Part shown: in pieces, positions 1 through 9,608 of the stretch | Position numbering within the stretch: position 1 is the stretch's first letter | Layout of the letters: every line of letters starts with the position of its first letter | Position numbers and translations under genes: made by a program | Source of the DNA: Anaerolineae bacterium | GTDB lineage: Bacteria > Chloroflexota > Anaerolineae > B4-G1 > SLSP01 | DNA length: 64,000 nucleotides | Direction of reading: 5' to 3' | Assembly: GCA_026645815.1 (NCBI GenBank) | Contig: JAPKMR010000006.1 | Span: 51,734 to 115,733 of the forward strand | Notes under the pieces: model-generated | The model's input: the letters and a program-made list of their open reading frames with translations, nothing else | What the model was told of the DNA's origin: nothing | Database searches by the model: none

Positions 1-787
1 CCGTTATGCTGAAGAAGCGCAGACCCCGGTTATCATTTACCGGTTGAAAAATGTTTTCGGCAAGTGGTGCCGGCCCAACTACAACTCCGTCGTAGCAACT
101 TTTTGCCACAATATTGCGCACGATTTGCCGATCACCATATCCGATCCAGCAAACCGGGTAGCCCTGGTGCATGTTGATGATGTGGTCAGGTCTTTCATTG
201 CGGAAATGCACACGGTACAATCTGCTGGCGCCTGTTTCCGCGAGGTGATTCCTGCCTTTGAGCTCACCTTGGGTGAGTTGTCTGAATTGCTGTCTGCCTT
301 CCGTGAAATGCGCACGACCTTGAAAGTGCCAGATCTAAGCAACCTTTTCGTCCGCAAACTTTACGGGACTTACCTGAGCTATCTGGATAAAGATGATTTT
401 GGTTATGCATTGCAGCAACGCTGCGATCCGCGCGGCTGTCTGGCGGAATTCATCAAATCGTCTGGGGCTGGGCAGATTTTCGTCTCCACCACTAAGCCCG
501 GCATCACGCGCGGCAATCATTACCACCATACCAAAACCGAGAAATTCCTGGTTTTACAGGGTGAAGCGGTGATTCGCTTCCGGCATATCGAAAACGGCGA
601 GATTCTGGAATACCGTGTTCGCGGAGAGGACTTCCGTGTGGTAGATATTCCCCCTGGATACACACATTCCATTGAGAACACCGGAGCGGGCGACCTGGTC
701 ACTCTGTTCTGGGCCAGTGAGATTTTCAATCCGGACGTTCCCGATACACAATGGCTTCCGGTTTTGCCTGAAGGAGTCCGCGCATGA
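1..787 (+). CDS. capF: CapF-like SDR/cupin bifunctional enzyme, 5'-truncated by window edge
   Basis: This is the C-terminal part of a bifunctional UDP-sugar reductase of the CapF/WbjC/FnlB family. These enzymes act after CapE in making UDP-2-acetamido-2,6-dideoxy-L-talose, the precursor of UDP-L-FucNAc. The reading frame is open to base 2 ([15 protein letters not shown]...), so the gene begins before the window and a TTG at 44 is not the start. The end of the SDR domain is visible ([13 protein letters not shown], then ALVHVDDVV). The cupin domain follows, with the metal-ligand-like motif [12 protein letters not shown] and [12 protein letters not shown]. The stop overlaps the next start (ATGA), so the two are translationally coupled. 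Family assignment is confident; the exact sugar product is inferred from the gene pair. Confidence 0.93.
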   Translation, partial: RYAEEAQTPVIIYRLKNVFGKWCRPNYNSVVATFCHNIAHDLPITISDPANRVALVHVDDVVRSFIAEMHTVQSAGACFREVIPAFELTLGELSELLSAFREMRTTLKVPDLSNLFVRKLYGTYLSYLDKDDFGYALQQRCDPRGCLAEFIKSSGAGQIFVSTTKPGITRGNHYHHTKTEKFLVLQGEAVIRFRHIENGEILEYRVRGEDFRVVDIPPGYTHSIENTGAGDLVTLFWASEIFNPDVPDTQWLPVLPEGVRA

Positions 788-1902
788 AAGTAGCGACCAT
801 CATTGGCACCCGTCCGGAGATCATTCGGCTTTCCAGGGTCATGGCAGCTTTGGATCGCTATCTCGACCATATCATTATCCACACGGGGCAGAATTACGAC
901 TACGAGTTGAATCAAATCTTCTTTGATGACCTCGGTTTGCGGAAGCCTGATTTTTTCTTGGAAGCGGCTGGCGCAACGGCAGCTGAGACCATTGGTCTGG
1001 TCATTGCCCGCGCTGATGCCGTTTTGCGCGAGATCAAGCCGGACGCGGTGTTGGTTTTGGGTGATACCAATAGTTGTTTGGCTGCCATTTCTGCCAAGCG
1101 GCTCAAGATTCCGGTCTTTCACATGGAGGCAGGTAACCGCTGTTTTGACCAACGGGTGCCGGAAGAGATCAATCGTCGTATCATTGATCACATCAGCGAT
1201 ATCAATATGCCCTATTCCTCTATTGCACGGGACTATCTCTTGCGTGAGGGATTGCCGCCAGATCGTGTGATCAAAACCGGCAGCCCGATGTACGAGGTGT
1301 TGCATCACTATATGCCTGGAATTCAGGCTTCTGGGGCGCTGGCGCGTCTTGGACTCGAGCCGGAGACCTATTACGTTGTTAGCGCGCACCGTGAGGAGAA
1401 TGTGGACACTCCGGAGCAATTTTCCGGACTTGTGGAGATACTGGTGAATCTTGCCGAAAGTGGGCGGCGGGTCATCGTTTCCACGCATCCACGGACACGT
1501 AAGCGTATGGAGGCGGAGTCTGTGGTCCTGCCCGCCAATGTGGAATTACTGAAGCCCTTTGGCTTTTTCGATTATGTCAGATTACAGCAGCAGGCTATCA
1601 CAGTGCTCTCCGATAGTGGCACAATCACTGAGGAATCATCCATTCTGAATTTCCCGGCACTCAATATTCGTCAGGCGCATGAGCGCCCGGAGGGGATGGA
1701 AGAGTCTGCAGTGATGTTGGTGGGGTTGAAGTGGGAACGTGTGCGAGAGGGTCTGGCCATTCTAGGACATCAACCACGCGGTGAACAGCGGATGCTGCGC
1801 CTGGTAGGAGATTATGCCGCTCCCAATGTATCTGAAAAGGTGGTGCGGATCATCTTGAGTTACACCGATTACGTAAATCGTGTGGTGTGGCAGAGAGATT
1901 AA
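784..1902 (+). CDS. capG: UDP-N-acetylglucosamine 2-epimerase family, CapG/FnlC type
   Basis: A non-hydrolysing UDP-GlcNAc 2-epimerase family protein of 372 residues, the usual length. Landmarks are [12 protein letters not shown] at the N-terminus, [37 protein letters not shown] and [13 protein letters not shown]. The pairing with CapF and the later [14 protein letters not shown] segment point to the CapG/WbjD/FnlC subgroup. That subgroup converts UDP-2-acetamido-2,6-dideoxy-L-talose to UDP-L-FucNAc, whereas WecB makes UDP-ManNAc. The ATG at 784 overlaps the capF stop by 4 bases. It acts in the cytoplasm to supply an activated sugar for surface polysaccharide. WecB remains a possible alternative. 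Confidence 0.92.
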   Translation: MKVATIIGTRPEIIRLSRVMAALDRYLDHIIIHTGQNYDYELNQIFFDDLGLRKPDFFLEAAGATAAETIGLVIARADAVLREIKPDAVLVLGDTNSCLAAISAKRLKIPVFHMEAGNRCFDQRVPEEINRRIIDHISDINMPYSSIARDYLLREGLPPDRVIKTGSPMYEVLHHYMPGIQASGALARLGLEPETYYVVSAHREENVDTPEQFSGLVEILVNLAESGRRVIVSTHPRTRKRMEAESVVLPANVELLKPFGFFDYVRLQQQAITVLSDSGTITEESSILNFPALNIRQAHERPEGMEESAVMLVGLKWERVREGLAILGHQPRGEQRMLRLVGDYAAPNVSEKVVRIILSYTDYVNRVVWQRD

Positions 1903-1920
1903 GACCATTAAGTCGAGGAA

Positions 1921-3192
1921 ATGTCAGCCGTGCATATCCTGCTTCTCCGACAGTTTTACCCGCCAGAGCCTACTCCCTTGGGACCCGAACTCGCCACGAC
2001 TTTGCAGGCAAAAGGTCATCAGGTCACTGTATTGACGGGTTTCCCTAATTATCCAACAGGAAAACTCTACCCTGGGTATCGTCTGCGTCCATGGATGAAA
2101 GAGGTCCTTGAGGGCATTTCGGTTGTGCGTGTGCCACTGTATCCTGATCATGGACGTTCTGCATTGAAGCGTGTCTTGAACTATGTTTCCTTTGCTCTTT
2201 CAGGAAGCCTGCTAGGGCCTTTTATTGTTCCTAAACCTGATGTCATCTTCGTCTATCATCCGCCACTCACTGTTGGGGCTATCGCCTGGGTGTTGCATCG
2301 CTTGTGGCGCGTGCCTTTCCTGTATCAAATTCAGGATATGTGGCCCGAGACTTTGGAGGCGACAGGGATGCTCACCAATCTCCGCATTTTGAATATGGTC
2401 GGGAGATTTGCCAAACGAGTTTATGCCGAAGCCGGTGCGATAGCCGTGATCTCCCCGGGTTTTCGTGATAACCTCATTCAAAAAGGGGTACCATCTAGGA
2501 AGATAGTCTTCATCCCTAACTGGGTTGATATAAAGGTCCACCATCCAGCACCACGTGATCCACAACTTGCAGAAGACCTGGATTTGGCGAACACCTTCAA
2601 CGTGATGTTCGCTGGCAATGTCGGAGAGGCTCAGGGGTTAGAGACGGTTCTCGAGGCAGCGGAGTTATTGCGTGATCTTCCTGAAGCCCGGTTTGTCATC
2701 GTTGGGGATGGAATCGCCATGCCCCGTTTGCGCGCAGAGGTTGAGGCGCGTCACCTGGACAATGTTCGCTTCCTGGGGCGCTATCCTGCTGGTACCATGC
2801 CTGCGCTGTATGCTCTGGCGGATGTGTTGCTCGTGCACCTTAAGGACGATCCTCTGTTCCGGATCACGATACCACACAAAATCCTTTCCTATATGGCCAG
2901 TGGCAAGCCGGTTCTCGCGGCTGTTGCCGGAGACGCAGCCGATGTGGTCCTCGAGGTTGGGGCAGGGATTCACTGCCCGCCGCAGGACCCGGCGGCTTTG
3001 GCGCAGGCTGTGCGCGACTTCTATGGAATGACGGCAGCGGAGCGGCAAAGCATGGCGGAGTGTGGATTGCGGGCGGCGCATGAGAAGTACGATCGTGATA
3101 TCCTTGTGGGGCAGATCGAAGCAGTACTTGAGCAGCTGGTAGCAGGGCAGAACACTACCGGGGAGGCAATTCATGTATCGTCATTGGGTTAA
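1921..3192 (+). CDS. Glycosyltransferase, WbuB-like GT4 family
   Basis: A GT-B fold glycosyltransferase of 423 residues. The N-terminal half has the WbuB-type opening (LLRQFYPPEPTPLGPELA, then TVLTGFPNYPTG) and the linker IQDMWPETLEATG. The C-terminal GT4 half has NVMFAGNVGEAQGLETVLEA, FVIVGDGIAMPRL and the donor-binding region IPHKILSYMASGKPVLA. WbuB proteins are linked to L-FucNAc transfer in O-antigen loci, which fits the upstream capF-capG pair. The start lies 18 bases after capG, and the 3' end overlaps the sugar transferase by 20 bases. The donor sugar is inferred from context. Confidence 0.9.
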   Translation: MSAVHILLLRQFYPPEPTPLGPELATTLQAKGHQVTVLTGFPNYPTGKLYPGYRLRPWMKEVLEGISVVRVPLYPDHGRSALKRVLNYVSFALSGSLLGPFIVPKPDVIFVYHPPLTVGAIAWVLHRLWRVPFLYQIQDMWPETLEATGMLTNLRILNMVGRFAKRVYAEAGAIAVISPGFRDNLIQKGVPSRKIVFIPNWVDIKVHHPAPRDPQLAEDLDLANTFNVMFAGNVGEAQGLETVLEAAELLRDLPEARFVIVGDGIAMPRLRAEVEARHLDNVRFLGRYPAGTMPALYALADVLLVHLKDDPLFRITIPHKILSYMASGKPVLAAVAGDAADVVLEVGAGIHCPPQDPAALAQAVRDFYGMTAAERQSMAECGLRAAHEKYDRDILVGQIEAVLEQLVAGQNTTGEAIHVSSLG

Positions 3193-3814
3193 GTGGGTGT
3201 TTGACTTGATCGTAGCCGTGCCCGCCCTAGTGCTATTGATGCCAGTTATGGGCGCCATCGCCATCTGCGTGCGCTTCAAGCTCGGTACACCTGTTATCTT
3301 TCGCCAGCCTCGCGCCGGACGCAACGGGCAACCTTTCACGCTTTATAAATTCCGTACGATGACTGAAGGGCGTGATGCTGCCGGAAACCTGCTCCCCCCA
3401 ATTGAGCGTCTGACGCCCTTTGGGCGTTTTCTGCGTAGTACCAGCATGGATGAGCTGCCGCAGTTGTGGAACGTTGTCAGAGGTGACATGAGTCTGGTAG
3501 GACCTCGCCCTTTATTGCTCGACTATCTGCCCCTGTATACCCCGGAGCAGGCACGTCGTCATCAGGTGCGCCCTGGGGTTACCGGGTGGGCGCAAGTAAA
3601 GGGGCGAAACGCGCTCACGTGGGAGGAGAAATTCGCCCTTGACGTTTGGTATGTGGATCACCTGGGGTTGGTTTTGGATCTGAAGATTCTGCTGTTGACA
3701 CTTGAACGAATTGTCAAACGGGGTGACGTCAACACTAGCAGCGGCGCGCTCATGCCGCGATTCATGGGGTCGCAACCTGCTGAACCTCTGGAAGGTGAAA
3801 TTGGTGAGGGTTAA
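3173..3814 (+). CDS. Initiating bacterial sugar transferase (polyprenyl-phosphate phosphoglycosyl transferase)
   Basis: A small monotopic phosphoglycosyl transferase of the PglC/WcaJ catalytic-core type (213 residues). It moves a sugar-phosphate from a UDP-sugar to undecaprenyl phosphate at the inner face of the membrane. It has one N-terminal hydrophobic re-entrant helix ([20 protein letters not shown]), then [22 protein letters not shown], the catalytic Asp-Glu pair in [25 protein letters not shown] and [15 protein letters not shown]. It lacks the N-terminal four-helix domain of large WbaP-type enzymes. It starts inside the glycosyltransferase gene, which implies translational coupling. Confidence 0.93.
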   Translation: MYRHWVKWVFDLIVAVPALVLLMPVMGAIAICVRFKLGTPVIFRQPRAGRNGQPFTLYKFRTMTEGRDAAGNLLPPIERLTPFGRFLRSTSMDELPQLWNVVRGDMSLVGPRPLLLDYLPLYTPEQARRHQVRPGVTGWAQVKGRNALTWEEKFALDVWYVDHLGLVLDLKILLLTLERIVKRGDVNTSSGALMPRFMGSQPAEPLEGEIGEG

Positions 3815-3821
3815 CAGGAAG

Positions 3822-5072
3822 ATGAAGACGGGAGCAAAACGAGTTATGGTGGTGGGCGCAGGTTGGGATCAGGTTCCTATCATTCGGACTGCCAGACAGC
3901 AGGGCCACTTTGTCATCGCTCTGGATGGTAACGCCCATGCTTATGGCTTACAGGAAGCTGATAAAGCCTTGGTGATCAGCACACGGGATATTGAGGCTGT
4001 GTTGCAGGCAGCTATCACCGAGCATATTGATGCAATCACTTACATGATTACCGAGTCGCCCCTACCGGCTATTCGGCGTGTGGTAGAGGAGCTCGGGCTG
4101 CCTGGACCCAGTGCCGAAAGTGTGGAAGCGACGGTGAGCAAGGCACGTATGCGAGAGATTTTCTCTGCTGCGGGCATTCCTAATCCACGCTTTGGTCGTG
4201 CAGCAACGCTGGCGGAGGCGCTTCAGATTGCGCGAGACATTGGTGCACCTTTGGTGATGAAGCCGACCGATGTCGGGGGGCAACTTGGCTTGTCTTTTAT
4301 CACCGATCTTGCGGCTGTACCGGCTGCATTTGAACGTGCCCAGGGGCAGGGAGTGAGTGGCGAGGTTATGTTTGAGGAGTGGCTCGATGGCAACGAGGTC
4401 AATGTGGTCGCCATCGTGGTCAATGGTCGCGTGCGGGTGATGACGGTATCTGACCGGATGAAACATCCTGTTGGTGGCTTCGGTGTGGTGCAACGGCATC
4501 TCTTCCCGGCGGCATGTTCCGAGGCAACTCTCTCCCAGATTGCTGACCTAAGTCAACAAGTAGTGACTGCTATGCACGTGCATACGGGGATAGTGTTCCC
4601 GCAGATGATTCTTACCTCCGCCGGGCCACGCATTGTGGAGATTGGTGAGCGCATTCCGGGTGGCGTCATGAAAGAGCTATTCGAGCTGGCTACGGGCTAT
4701 GACCTGGTGCGATTTCAGTTGGATGTGGCCCTTGGCCAGGTTCTGGACCTTGACATCTATTGTTCGTTGCCCAAATACCCGGCAGTCACTGTGAGATTTT
4801 TGACGGCAGAGCCGGGTACGTTGCGTCCGGGCCACGTAGCCCGCGTGTTGGGGCGGGAGGCAGCGTTAGCCTTGCCTGGCGTTGTGGACGTAAACTTCTA
4901 TAATGACCCGACACAACCGCAGGAAATTCGTCCTCTAGGCTGTGGGCGTGATCGTTTCTACACCATCATCGCCGTTGGGGATTCTTGCGCAGAGGCAGTG
5001 GCGCGTGGCGATGCTGCGGCGGCGCGTCTTGATTTCCTGGACGCTGCCGGGAATAGTCTGGTCATTCGTTAA
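3822..5072 (+). CDS. ATP-grasp family ligase-like protein
   Basis: A 416-residue ATP-grasp protein. After an N-terminal Rossmann-like region (RVMVVGAGWDQVPIIRTA) comes the ATP-grasp core: SKARMREIFSAAGIPNPRF, PLVMKPTDVGGQLG, FEEWLDGNEVNVVAIV and the metal-binding region PQMILTSAGPRIVEIGERIPG. Such proteins in polysaccharide loci join a carboxylate to an amine, often decorating a sugar, but the substrate cannot be read from sequence. I chose the ATG at 3822, preceded by AGGA. A GTG at 3804 overlapping the sugar transferase is an alternative with good AAGG spacing. The acyltransferase that follows by 33 bases suggests joint work on one sugar. Confidence 0.85.
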   Translation: MKTGAKRVMVVGAGWDQVPIIRTARQQGHFVIALDGNAHAYGLQEADKALVISTRDIEAVLQAAITEHIDAITYMITESPLPAIRRVVEELGLPGPSAESVEATVSKARMREIFSAAGIPNPRFGRAATLAEALQIARDIGAPLVMKPTDVGGQLGLSFITDLAAVPAAFERAQGQGVSGEVMFEEWLDGNEVNVVAIVVNGRVRVMTVSDRMKHPVGGFGVVQRHLFPAACSEATLSQIADLSQQVVTAMHVHTGIVFPQMILTSAGPRIVEIGERIPGGVMKELFELATGYDLVRFQLDVALGQVLDLDIYCSLPKYPAVTVRFLTAEPGTLRPGHVARVLGREAALALPGVVDVNFYNDPTQPQEIRPLGCGRDRFYTIIAVGDSCAEAVARGDAAAARLDFLDAAGNSLVIR

Positions 5073-5105
5073 GTTCATGGGTTGAACACTACACATGGGG
5101 TGTTG

Positions 5106-5744
5106 ATGTCAATGGAAGGTGTTGCCGTTATCGGTGCGGGTGGACACGCCGGCGTAGTCATTGATACTTTGCTTGAAGCGGGTTTCTCTGTCGGCGGCGT
5201 TTTTGACGATGATGTAAGCCGGCATGGCACAGAGGTTTTGGGATACAAAGTCTTAGGCCCTCCGGAAGCCCTCCGCGCTTATGGTCTGCGCAAGGCCATC
5301 GTGGCCATAGGTGATAATCACCTGCGTTATGCCATGGTGCAGCGTTTCCCAGATTTGGAGTGGCAGACGGTGATTCATCCTGATGCGCGGGTCCATCCAA
5401 ATGCGCGCATCGGCGTGGGGACAATTGTTATGGTAAGAACTATTATCCGACCTAACGCGGTAATTGGAGCACATGCCATTATCAACACGGCGGCTATCGT
5501 GGGTCATGAGTGCGTCGTGGAGGATTTTGTGCATGTGGCGGGCAGTACACATTTGGGCGGCGAATGCCACATTGGAACGGGGGCCTTCTTAGGCCTGGGG
5601 GTCGTCATGGTTCCAGGTGTCCATGTCGGCGTCTGGAGCGTGGTGGGTGCTGGCGCCGCGGTCACGGGTGACGTACCCGCACAGGTGCTTGCCGTTGGAG
5701 TTCCAGCGCGGGTAAAAAAATCGCTACTCGGGGATTTGCCGTGA
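5106..5744 (+). CDS. Sugar O/N-acyltransferase, PglD/NeuD family
   Basis: A 212-residue left-handed beta-helix acyltransferase of the NeuD/PglD group. An N-terminal Rossmann-like UDP-sugar binding part (VAVIGAGGHAGVVIDTLLEAG) is followed by hexapeptide repeats (HPDARVHPNARIGVGTIVM, IRPNAVIGAHAIINTAAIV, HLGGECHIGTGAFLGLGVV) and the end motif AVGVPARVKK. Family members acetylate aminosugars with acetyl-CoA. The ATG at 5106 follows GGGGTG; a TTG at 5082 would add 8 residues. It ends the FucNAc polysaccharide run. It probably acetylates a sugar made or modified by its neighbours (inference). Confidence 0.88.
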   Translation: MSMEGVAVIGAGGHAGVVIDTLLEAGFSVGGVFDDDVSRHGTEVLGYKVLGPPEALRAYGLRKAIVAIGDNHLRYAMVQRFPDLEWQTVIHPDARVHPNARIGVGTIVMVRTIIRPNAVIGAHAIINTAAIVGHECVVEDFVHVAGSTHLGGECHIGTGAFLGLGVVMVPGVHVGVWSVVGAGAAVTGDVPAQVLAVGVPARVKKSLLGDLP

Positions 5745-5851
5745 GCCTGCCCGATGTTTTTGCGAGCCATGGCGCTAGGGCGCGCAGCTTCAATCTACGC
5801 GCTTTCAGGTCCCTGTGAAAACGGCGATTACAGATTGAGGATTAGCGATTT

Positions 5852-6997
5852 ATGAGCACTCATCCGCTGCTGCGTTACTGGTGGCATGGGCAACTTGAGG
5901 GATCCCCCGAAGCCTTGATTGCCTGGAGCCGCTCCGTACGCTTGTTGCCGCTACTGGGTTGGCGTGCACAGGAGCGAGGCTGGCCATTGCCGGATGATTT
6001 GCTCCAGGCTGCGCGCCGCGAACGCTATGCTGAAACAGCACGGCAGCAATTGGCGCACGCTCAGTTGCAGACGCTGGCGGCATTGGCCACAGAGAAAGAT
6101 TTCACGCCGCTGATTGTCAAAGGTCCGGTGGTCGCTGCGGCCTATCCCGATCCGGCGTTGCGTACCTACAACGATCTGGATTTGCTGCTGCCTGCGGAGC
6201 AAGCTGAGCCGTTTATGGCAGCTTTATTGCGAAGTGGGTACAGTGCATTCGCTGACGGACAGCGCAGCTATCACTTGCCGCCATTGCGTCCACCGCAGCA
6301 GGGTTACAATGTGGAAATCCACACCACCTTGCGGCACGAGAGTGACGCCAGTGGATTCACTTTCGCGGAATTGTCTGAAGTGATGTGCCCATGGAAGGTG
6401 GCGCCGGGCCTGTTCGTTCTCGAGCCGGTCTTTCATGCGCTCTATTTGGTATATCATCAGCTGGAACGTCACCAGCTCTCCCTTGGCGTGCTCCCGTTGG
6501 CCGATCTCTATTTCTGGACGCGCGGTTGGACCGGCGTTGAGTGGGCCACACTGGCGAAGCAAGCCGCTGCAACCCAGCTGGAACGTAGTGTGCGCCTGGC
6601 TCTGGCATTGACGGCCTGGTTCTGGGATGAACCCTGGCCCACCTGGGTGTCGGAGCGTTTCCCGCCCCCTGAACCCGGCGTGTTGGATCTCGGTAAACAG
6701 CTGGTGGTGGGTGAATTGGGTGGACGCACACCGCGGCTCTGGCGCGATCTGCCCGAAAAGAGCGTGCGTGGCTGGCTACGCTATGGTTGGCTGTTGTTGC
6801 GCGGCAATCCTGATGCGTTGCGTTCGCTTTCGTGGTCGCAGCGCTTGCGCTTTTATCTGCTGCGCCCCTTCTCGCTACTTAAGTTCCATGGCCCAACGCT
6901 GTGGCGTCTGCTGCGCGGCGACCGTCGCACCCGCGCCACCCTGCACGCTCAGGACATGTTGACAGACTGGCTAAAAGGGCCCAGGCAGGATTCATAA
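5852..6997 (+). CDS. Nucleotidyltransferase family protein (PF14907 type)
   Basis: A 381-residue protein of the 'uncharacterised nucleotidyltransferase' family. The diagnostic core is at residues about 90-120: LIVKGPVVAAAYPDPALRTY, followed by NDLDLLLP, whose Asp pair matches the metal-binding DxD of the fold. A further conserved piece is NVEIHTTLRHES. Members occur in polysaccharide and peptide-modification clusters and the reaction is generally unknown. Its stop overlaps the next start (TAATG). A 107-base gap separates it from the polysaccharide run, so operon membership is uncertain. Confidence 0.8.
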   Translation: MSTHPLLRYWWHGQLEGSPEALIAWSRSVRLLPLLGWRAQERGWPLPDDLLQAARRERYAETARQQLAHAQLQTLAALATEKDFTPLIVKGPVVAAAYPDPALRTYNDLDLLLPAEQAEPFMAALLRSGYSAFADGQRSYHLPPLRPPQQGYNVEIHTTLRHESDASGFTFAELSEVMCPWKVAPGLFVLEPVFHALYLVYHQLERHQLSLGVLPLADLYFWTRGWTGVEWATLAKQAAATQLERSVRLALALTAWFWDEPWPTWVSERFPPPEPGVLDLGKQLVVGELGGRTPRLWRDLPEKSVRGWLRYGWLLLRGNPDALRSLSWSQRLRFYLLRPFSLLKFHGPTLWRLLRGDRRTRATLHAQDMLTDWLKGPRQDS

Positions 6998-8067
6998 TGG
7001 CTACCACCGTCTTTACGGTTGACCCGACCGCCATTAATGGCGAGTTTATACAGCGGGCCGCAGGTGTGCTGCTATCCGGCGGCCTGGTGGCATTTCCTAC
7101 AGAGACCGTTTATGGCTTGGGCGCTAATGCTCTGGATGCGCTGGCTGTTCGTAGGATTTTTGCTGCCAAAGAACGCCCTGCCTATGATCCGCTTATTGTG
7201 CATCTGGTGGATGTGGCCGATCTTGGACGCGTTGCACGCGATATCCCGCCGCTGGTCTCTGATATGGCGGCGCATTTCTGGCCCGGACCGCTCACCCTGG
7301 TGCTCCCCCGCGGTGCAGATGTTCCGCTCGAAGTCACCGCCGGCGGTGAGACGGTGGCGGTGCGGGTGCCGGCGCATCCCGTGGCGCAAGCCCTGATTTG
7401 TGCTGCCGGCGTTCCCATAGCTGCACCTAGCGCTAATCGTTTCGGGCGCCTAAGCCCCACCTGCGCTGCGGATGTGCTGGCAGACCTTGACGGGCGCATT
7501 GAGGTGTTGCTTGACGGCGGTCCTACAGTGGTGGGGGTTGAATCTACCGTGCTTTCCCTTGTAGGTGAACCGGTGATTCTCCGCCCTGGTGGCGTCAGCC
7601 GTGAAGCTCTAGAGGCGATTCTCGGCCCGCTGACCGTGTCAGAACGTTCGGTCCTGCCTGCTGAAGACCTGCTGGAATCGCCAGGGTTATTGCTTCAGCA
7701 CTATGCGCCACAGGCGCCATTAGTCCTCTATATAGGGACCCCCTCTGCCATGCGTGCTGCATACTTATCTGAAGCCTTGCGCTACCAGCAGAGCCAGACG
7801 CTCGTGGGATTGCTGGTAGCTGATGAGGATCTGCCCTTCCTTGCCGGACAGGATTTGCTGGTTGAGACGGTAGGCAGCGCTGAGGATCTGGAGACAGTGG
7901 CGCGCCGGCTCTTCTCTGCGCTACGTGCGCTCGATGCTGCCGGCGCCGAGGTGATTCTGGCGCGGGACTTTGGGGTGACCGGCCTTGGATTGGCCATCCG
8001 TGACCGTTTGACCCGCGCGGCGGGGGGGCGTGTCGTCGAAGTGCCCGCACTGGAGGATGTGCGCTGA
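6997..8067 (+). CDS. L-threonylcarbamoyladenylate synthase (Sua5 long form)
   Basis: Makes L-threonylcarbamoyl-AMP from threonine, bicarbonate and ATP, the first step of t6A37 modification of ANN-decoding tRNAs. The YrdC domain (residues about 10-205) shows GGLVAFPTETVYGLGANA, KERPAYDPLIVH, FWPGPLTLVLP, VAVRVPAHP and IAAPSANRFGRLSPT. A C-terminal Sua5 domain (about 240-356) marks the long Sua5 form rather than short TsaC. I placed the start at the ATG that overlaps the previous stop. An upstream in-frame extension to 6901 runs inside the nucleotidyltransferase gene and is not conserved-looking. Confidence 0.94.
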   Translation: MATTVFTVDPTAINGEFIQRAAGVLLSGGLVAFPTETVYGLGANALDALAVRRIFAAKERPAYDPLIVHLVDVADLGRVARDIPPLVSDMAAHFWPGPLTLVLPRGADVPLEVTAGGETVAVRVPAHPVAQALICAAGVPIAAPSANRFGRLSPTCAADVLADLDGRIEVLLDGGPTVVGVESTVLSLVGEPVILRPGGVSREALEAILGPLTVSERSVLPAEDLLESPGLLLQHYAPQAPLVLYIGTPSAMRAAYLSEALRYQQSQTLVGLLVADEDLPFLAGQDLLVETVGSAEDLETVARRLFSALRALDAAGAEVILARDFGVTGLGLAIRDRLTRAAGGRVVEVPALEDVR

Positions 8068-8129
8068 GATTGCGAACACGCTCTCTCTGCGCCCACGCTT
8101 TCAAATCTGCCTGTGATAAGGGTGATAGG

Positions 8130-9608
8130 GTGAAGGTCATTTTGCGGATTGGGGTATTGTTGGTGCTCTGCCTGGCGCCGGTTTTTCCTGCGCACGCAGG
8201 GAAGGCGCCAGAGGTGCCGCTGACGACCGTGACTGCTGCCCCGGTGCGTATCCTCCTCTTCATCGGCGATGGCATGGGTACTGCGCAGCGCACGGCGGCG
8301 CAGTGGGCTGCGGTGGGCATCAACGGGCGTTTGGCAATGGACACGTTGCCCATTAACGGATGGTTGCGCACGTCCAATATTCTGGGCGAGGTCACGGATT
8401 CGGCCGCCGCGGCAACTGCGATGGCAACCGGCGCCAAAACCACGAATGGCAAAATCGGGCAGGCTCCTGATGGCACGCCGCTGAGCACCATCCTGGAGCA
8501 GGCGCAGGCTCGCGGATTGGCAGTGGGCCTGGTCACGAACACCCCGATGGCTCATGCAACGCCGGCAGCCTTTGCGGCTCACACGGGGAGTCGCTACGCC
8601 ATGGCGGAAATCGCCCAACAATTGCTTGCCGCGCGCGTGGATGTGCTTTTGGCGGGTGGCGAAAATGCCTTCTTGCCTCAGGGGGCCACCGGCCATTATC
8701 CTGAACCTGGCACACGCACCGATGGGCGCGACCTGATCGCGGAGGCGGTGCAGGCAGATTACACTTATGTTTGGGATGCTGTAGGGTTGCAGGCGGCAGT
8801 TTCGGTCGGCGCGCCGCGTGTGTTGGGGCTTTTTGCCGACGAAGGACTGCCGCGTCCGCATGTGCCCACTCTCGCTGCGCTGACCGAACATGCGCTTGCC
8901 ATCCTCTCCAACCGCCCGGAGGGTTTCTTCCTCATGGTCGAGGGGGGACAGATTGACTGGGCTTGCCATGCCAACGATGCTGCACTGACCATTGCCGACA
9001 CGCTAGCTTTTGACGCTGCCGTTGCTGCCGGTTTGCGTTATGCCGCGGGGACGGAGAATACCCTGGTCATCGTCACCAGTGACCACGAAACCGGGGGAAT
9101 GCTCTTAAGTTTGAGCAATAACGGTGGGCAAGCTTTCACAATGCCTGATGGAACGCCGTTTTATGTGACGTGGACCACGGATGACCATACCGATGCCAAT
9201 GTTTTGGTCAACGCTCAAGGTCCCTGGTCGAGCCTGGCAGCGGGCATCCACGAGAATACGCACATTTATACGCTGATGGCAGCGGTGTTGACAACGCCTC
9301 CCACCTTGATTCTCGATGGTCCTGCTCTGGCTTATCCGGGCGAAAACCTGACCTTTGAGCTGCATTTTGAACCTGCAACGGCTATCTTGCCTACGAGCTA
9401 TCTCTGGACTGCCACCGGGCAGACACCGCTCACGACCTCAGGCGGGGCCTATAGCACGGCATCGTTCACCTGGCCCCTTACCGGCACCTATACTTTAACC
9501 GTTACGGCGCAAACACCTGAAGTGACACTCACCGCCCGGCGTTTCCTCATGCTACGGTATCATTGGCACACACTGTATCTGCCGCTTATCCAGAAAGGGC
9601 CTTCGTAG
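8130..9608 (+). CDS. Secreted alkaline phosphatase with C-terminal Ig/PKD-like domain
   Basis: An alkaline phosphatase superfamily enzyme (492 residues) that would release phosphate from phosphomonoesters outside the membrane. The GTG start at 8130 is preceded by AAGGGTG and opens a signal peptide (VILRIGVLLVLCLAPVFPAHA). Active-site pieces are FIGDGMG, the nucleophile region TDSAAAATAMATGAKT, NTPMAHATPAAFAAH, EGGQIDWACHAND and VTSDHETGGM. After about residue 400 comes a beta-rich domain resembling PKD/Ig folds, ending in LYLPLIQKG. The stop codon lies within the terminal repeat of the short mobile element that follows, so the element insertion may have set the gene's end. Confidence 0.93.
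   Translation: MKVILRIGVLLVLCLAPVFPAHAGKAPEVPLTTVTAAPVRILLFIGDGMGTAQRTAAQWAAVGINGRLAMDTLPINGWLRTSNILGEVTDSAAAATAMATGAKTTNGKIGQAPDGTPLSTILEQAQARGLAVGLVTNTPMAHATPAAFAAHTGSRYAMAEIAQQLLAARVDVLLAGGENAFLPQGATGHYPEPGTRTDGRDLIAEAVQADYTYVWDAVGLQAAVSVGAPRVLGLFADEGLPRPHVPTLAALTEHALAILSNRPEGFFLMVEGGQIDWACHANDAALTIADTLAFDAAVAAGLRYAAGTENTLVIVTSDHETGGMLLSLSNNGGQAFTMPDGTPFYVTWTTDDHTDANVLVNAQGPWSSLAAGIHENTHIYTLMAAVLTTPPTLILDGPALAYPGENLTFELHFEPATAILPTSYLWTATGQTPLTTSGGAYSTASFTWPLTGTYTLTVTAQTPEVTLTARRFLMLRYHWHTLYLPLIQKGPS

Noticed and set aside
7595..8969. Two long minus-strand frames opposite Sua5 and the alkaline phosphatase
   Set aside because: Both overlap clearly conserved plus-strand genes and their translations look random and Arg/Ser-rich.
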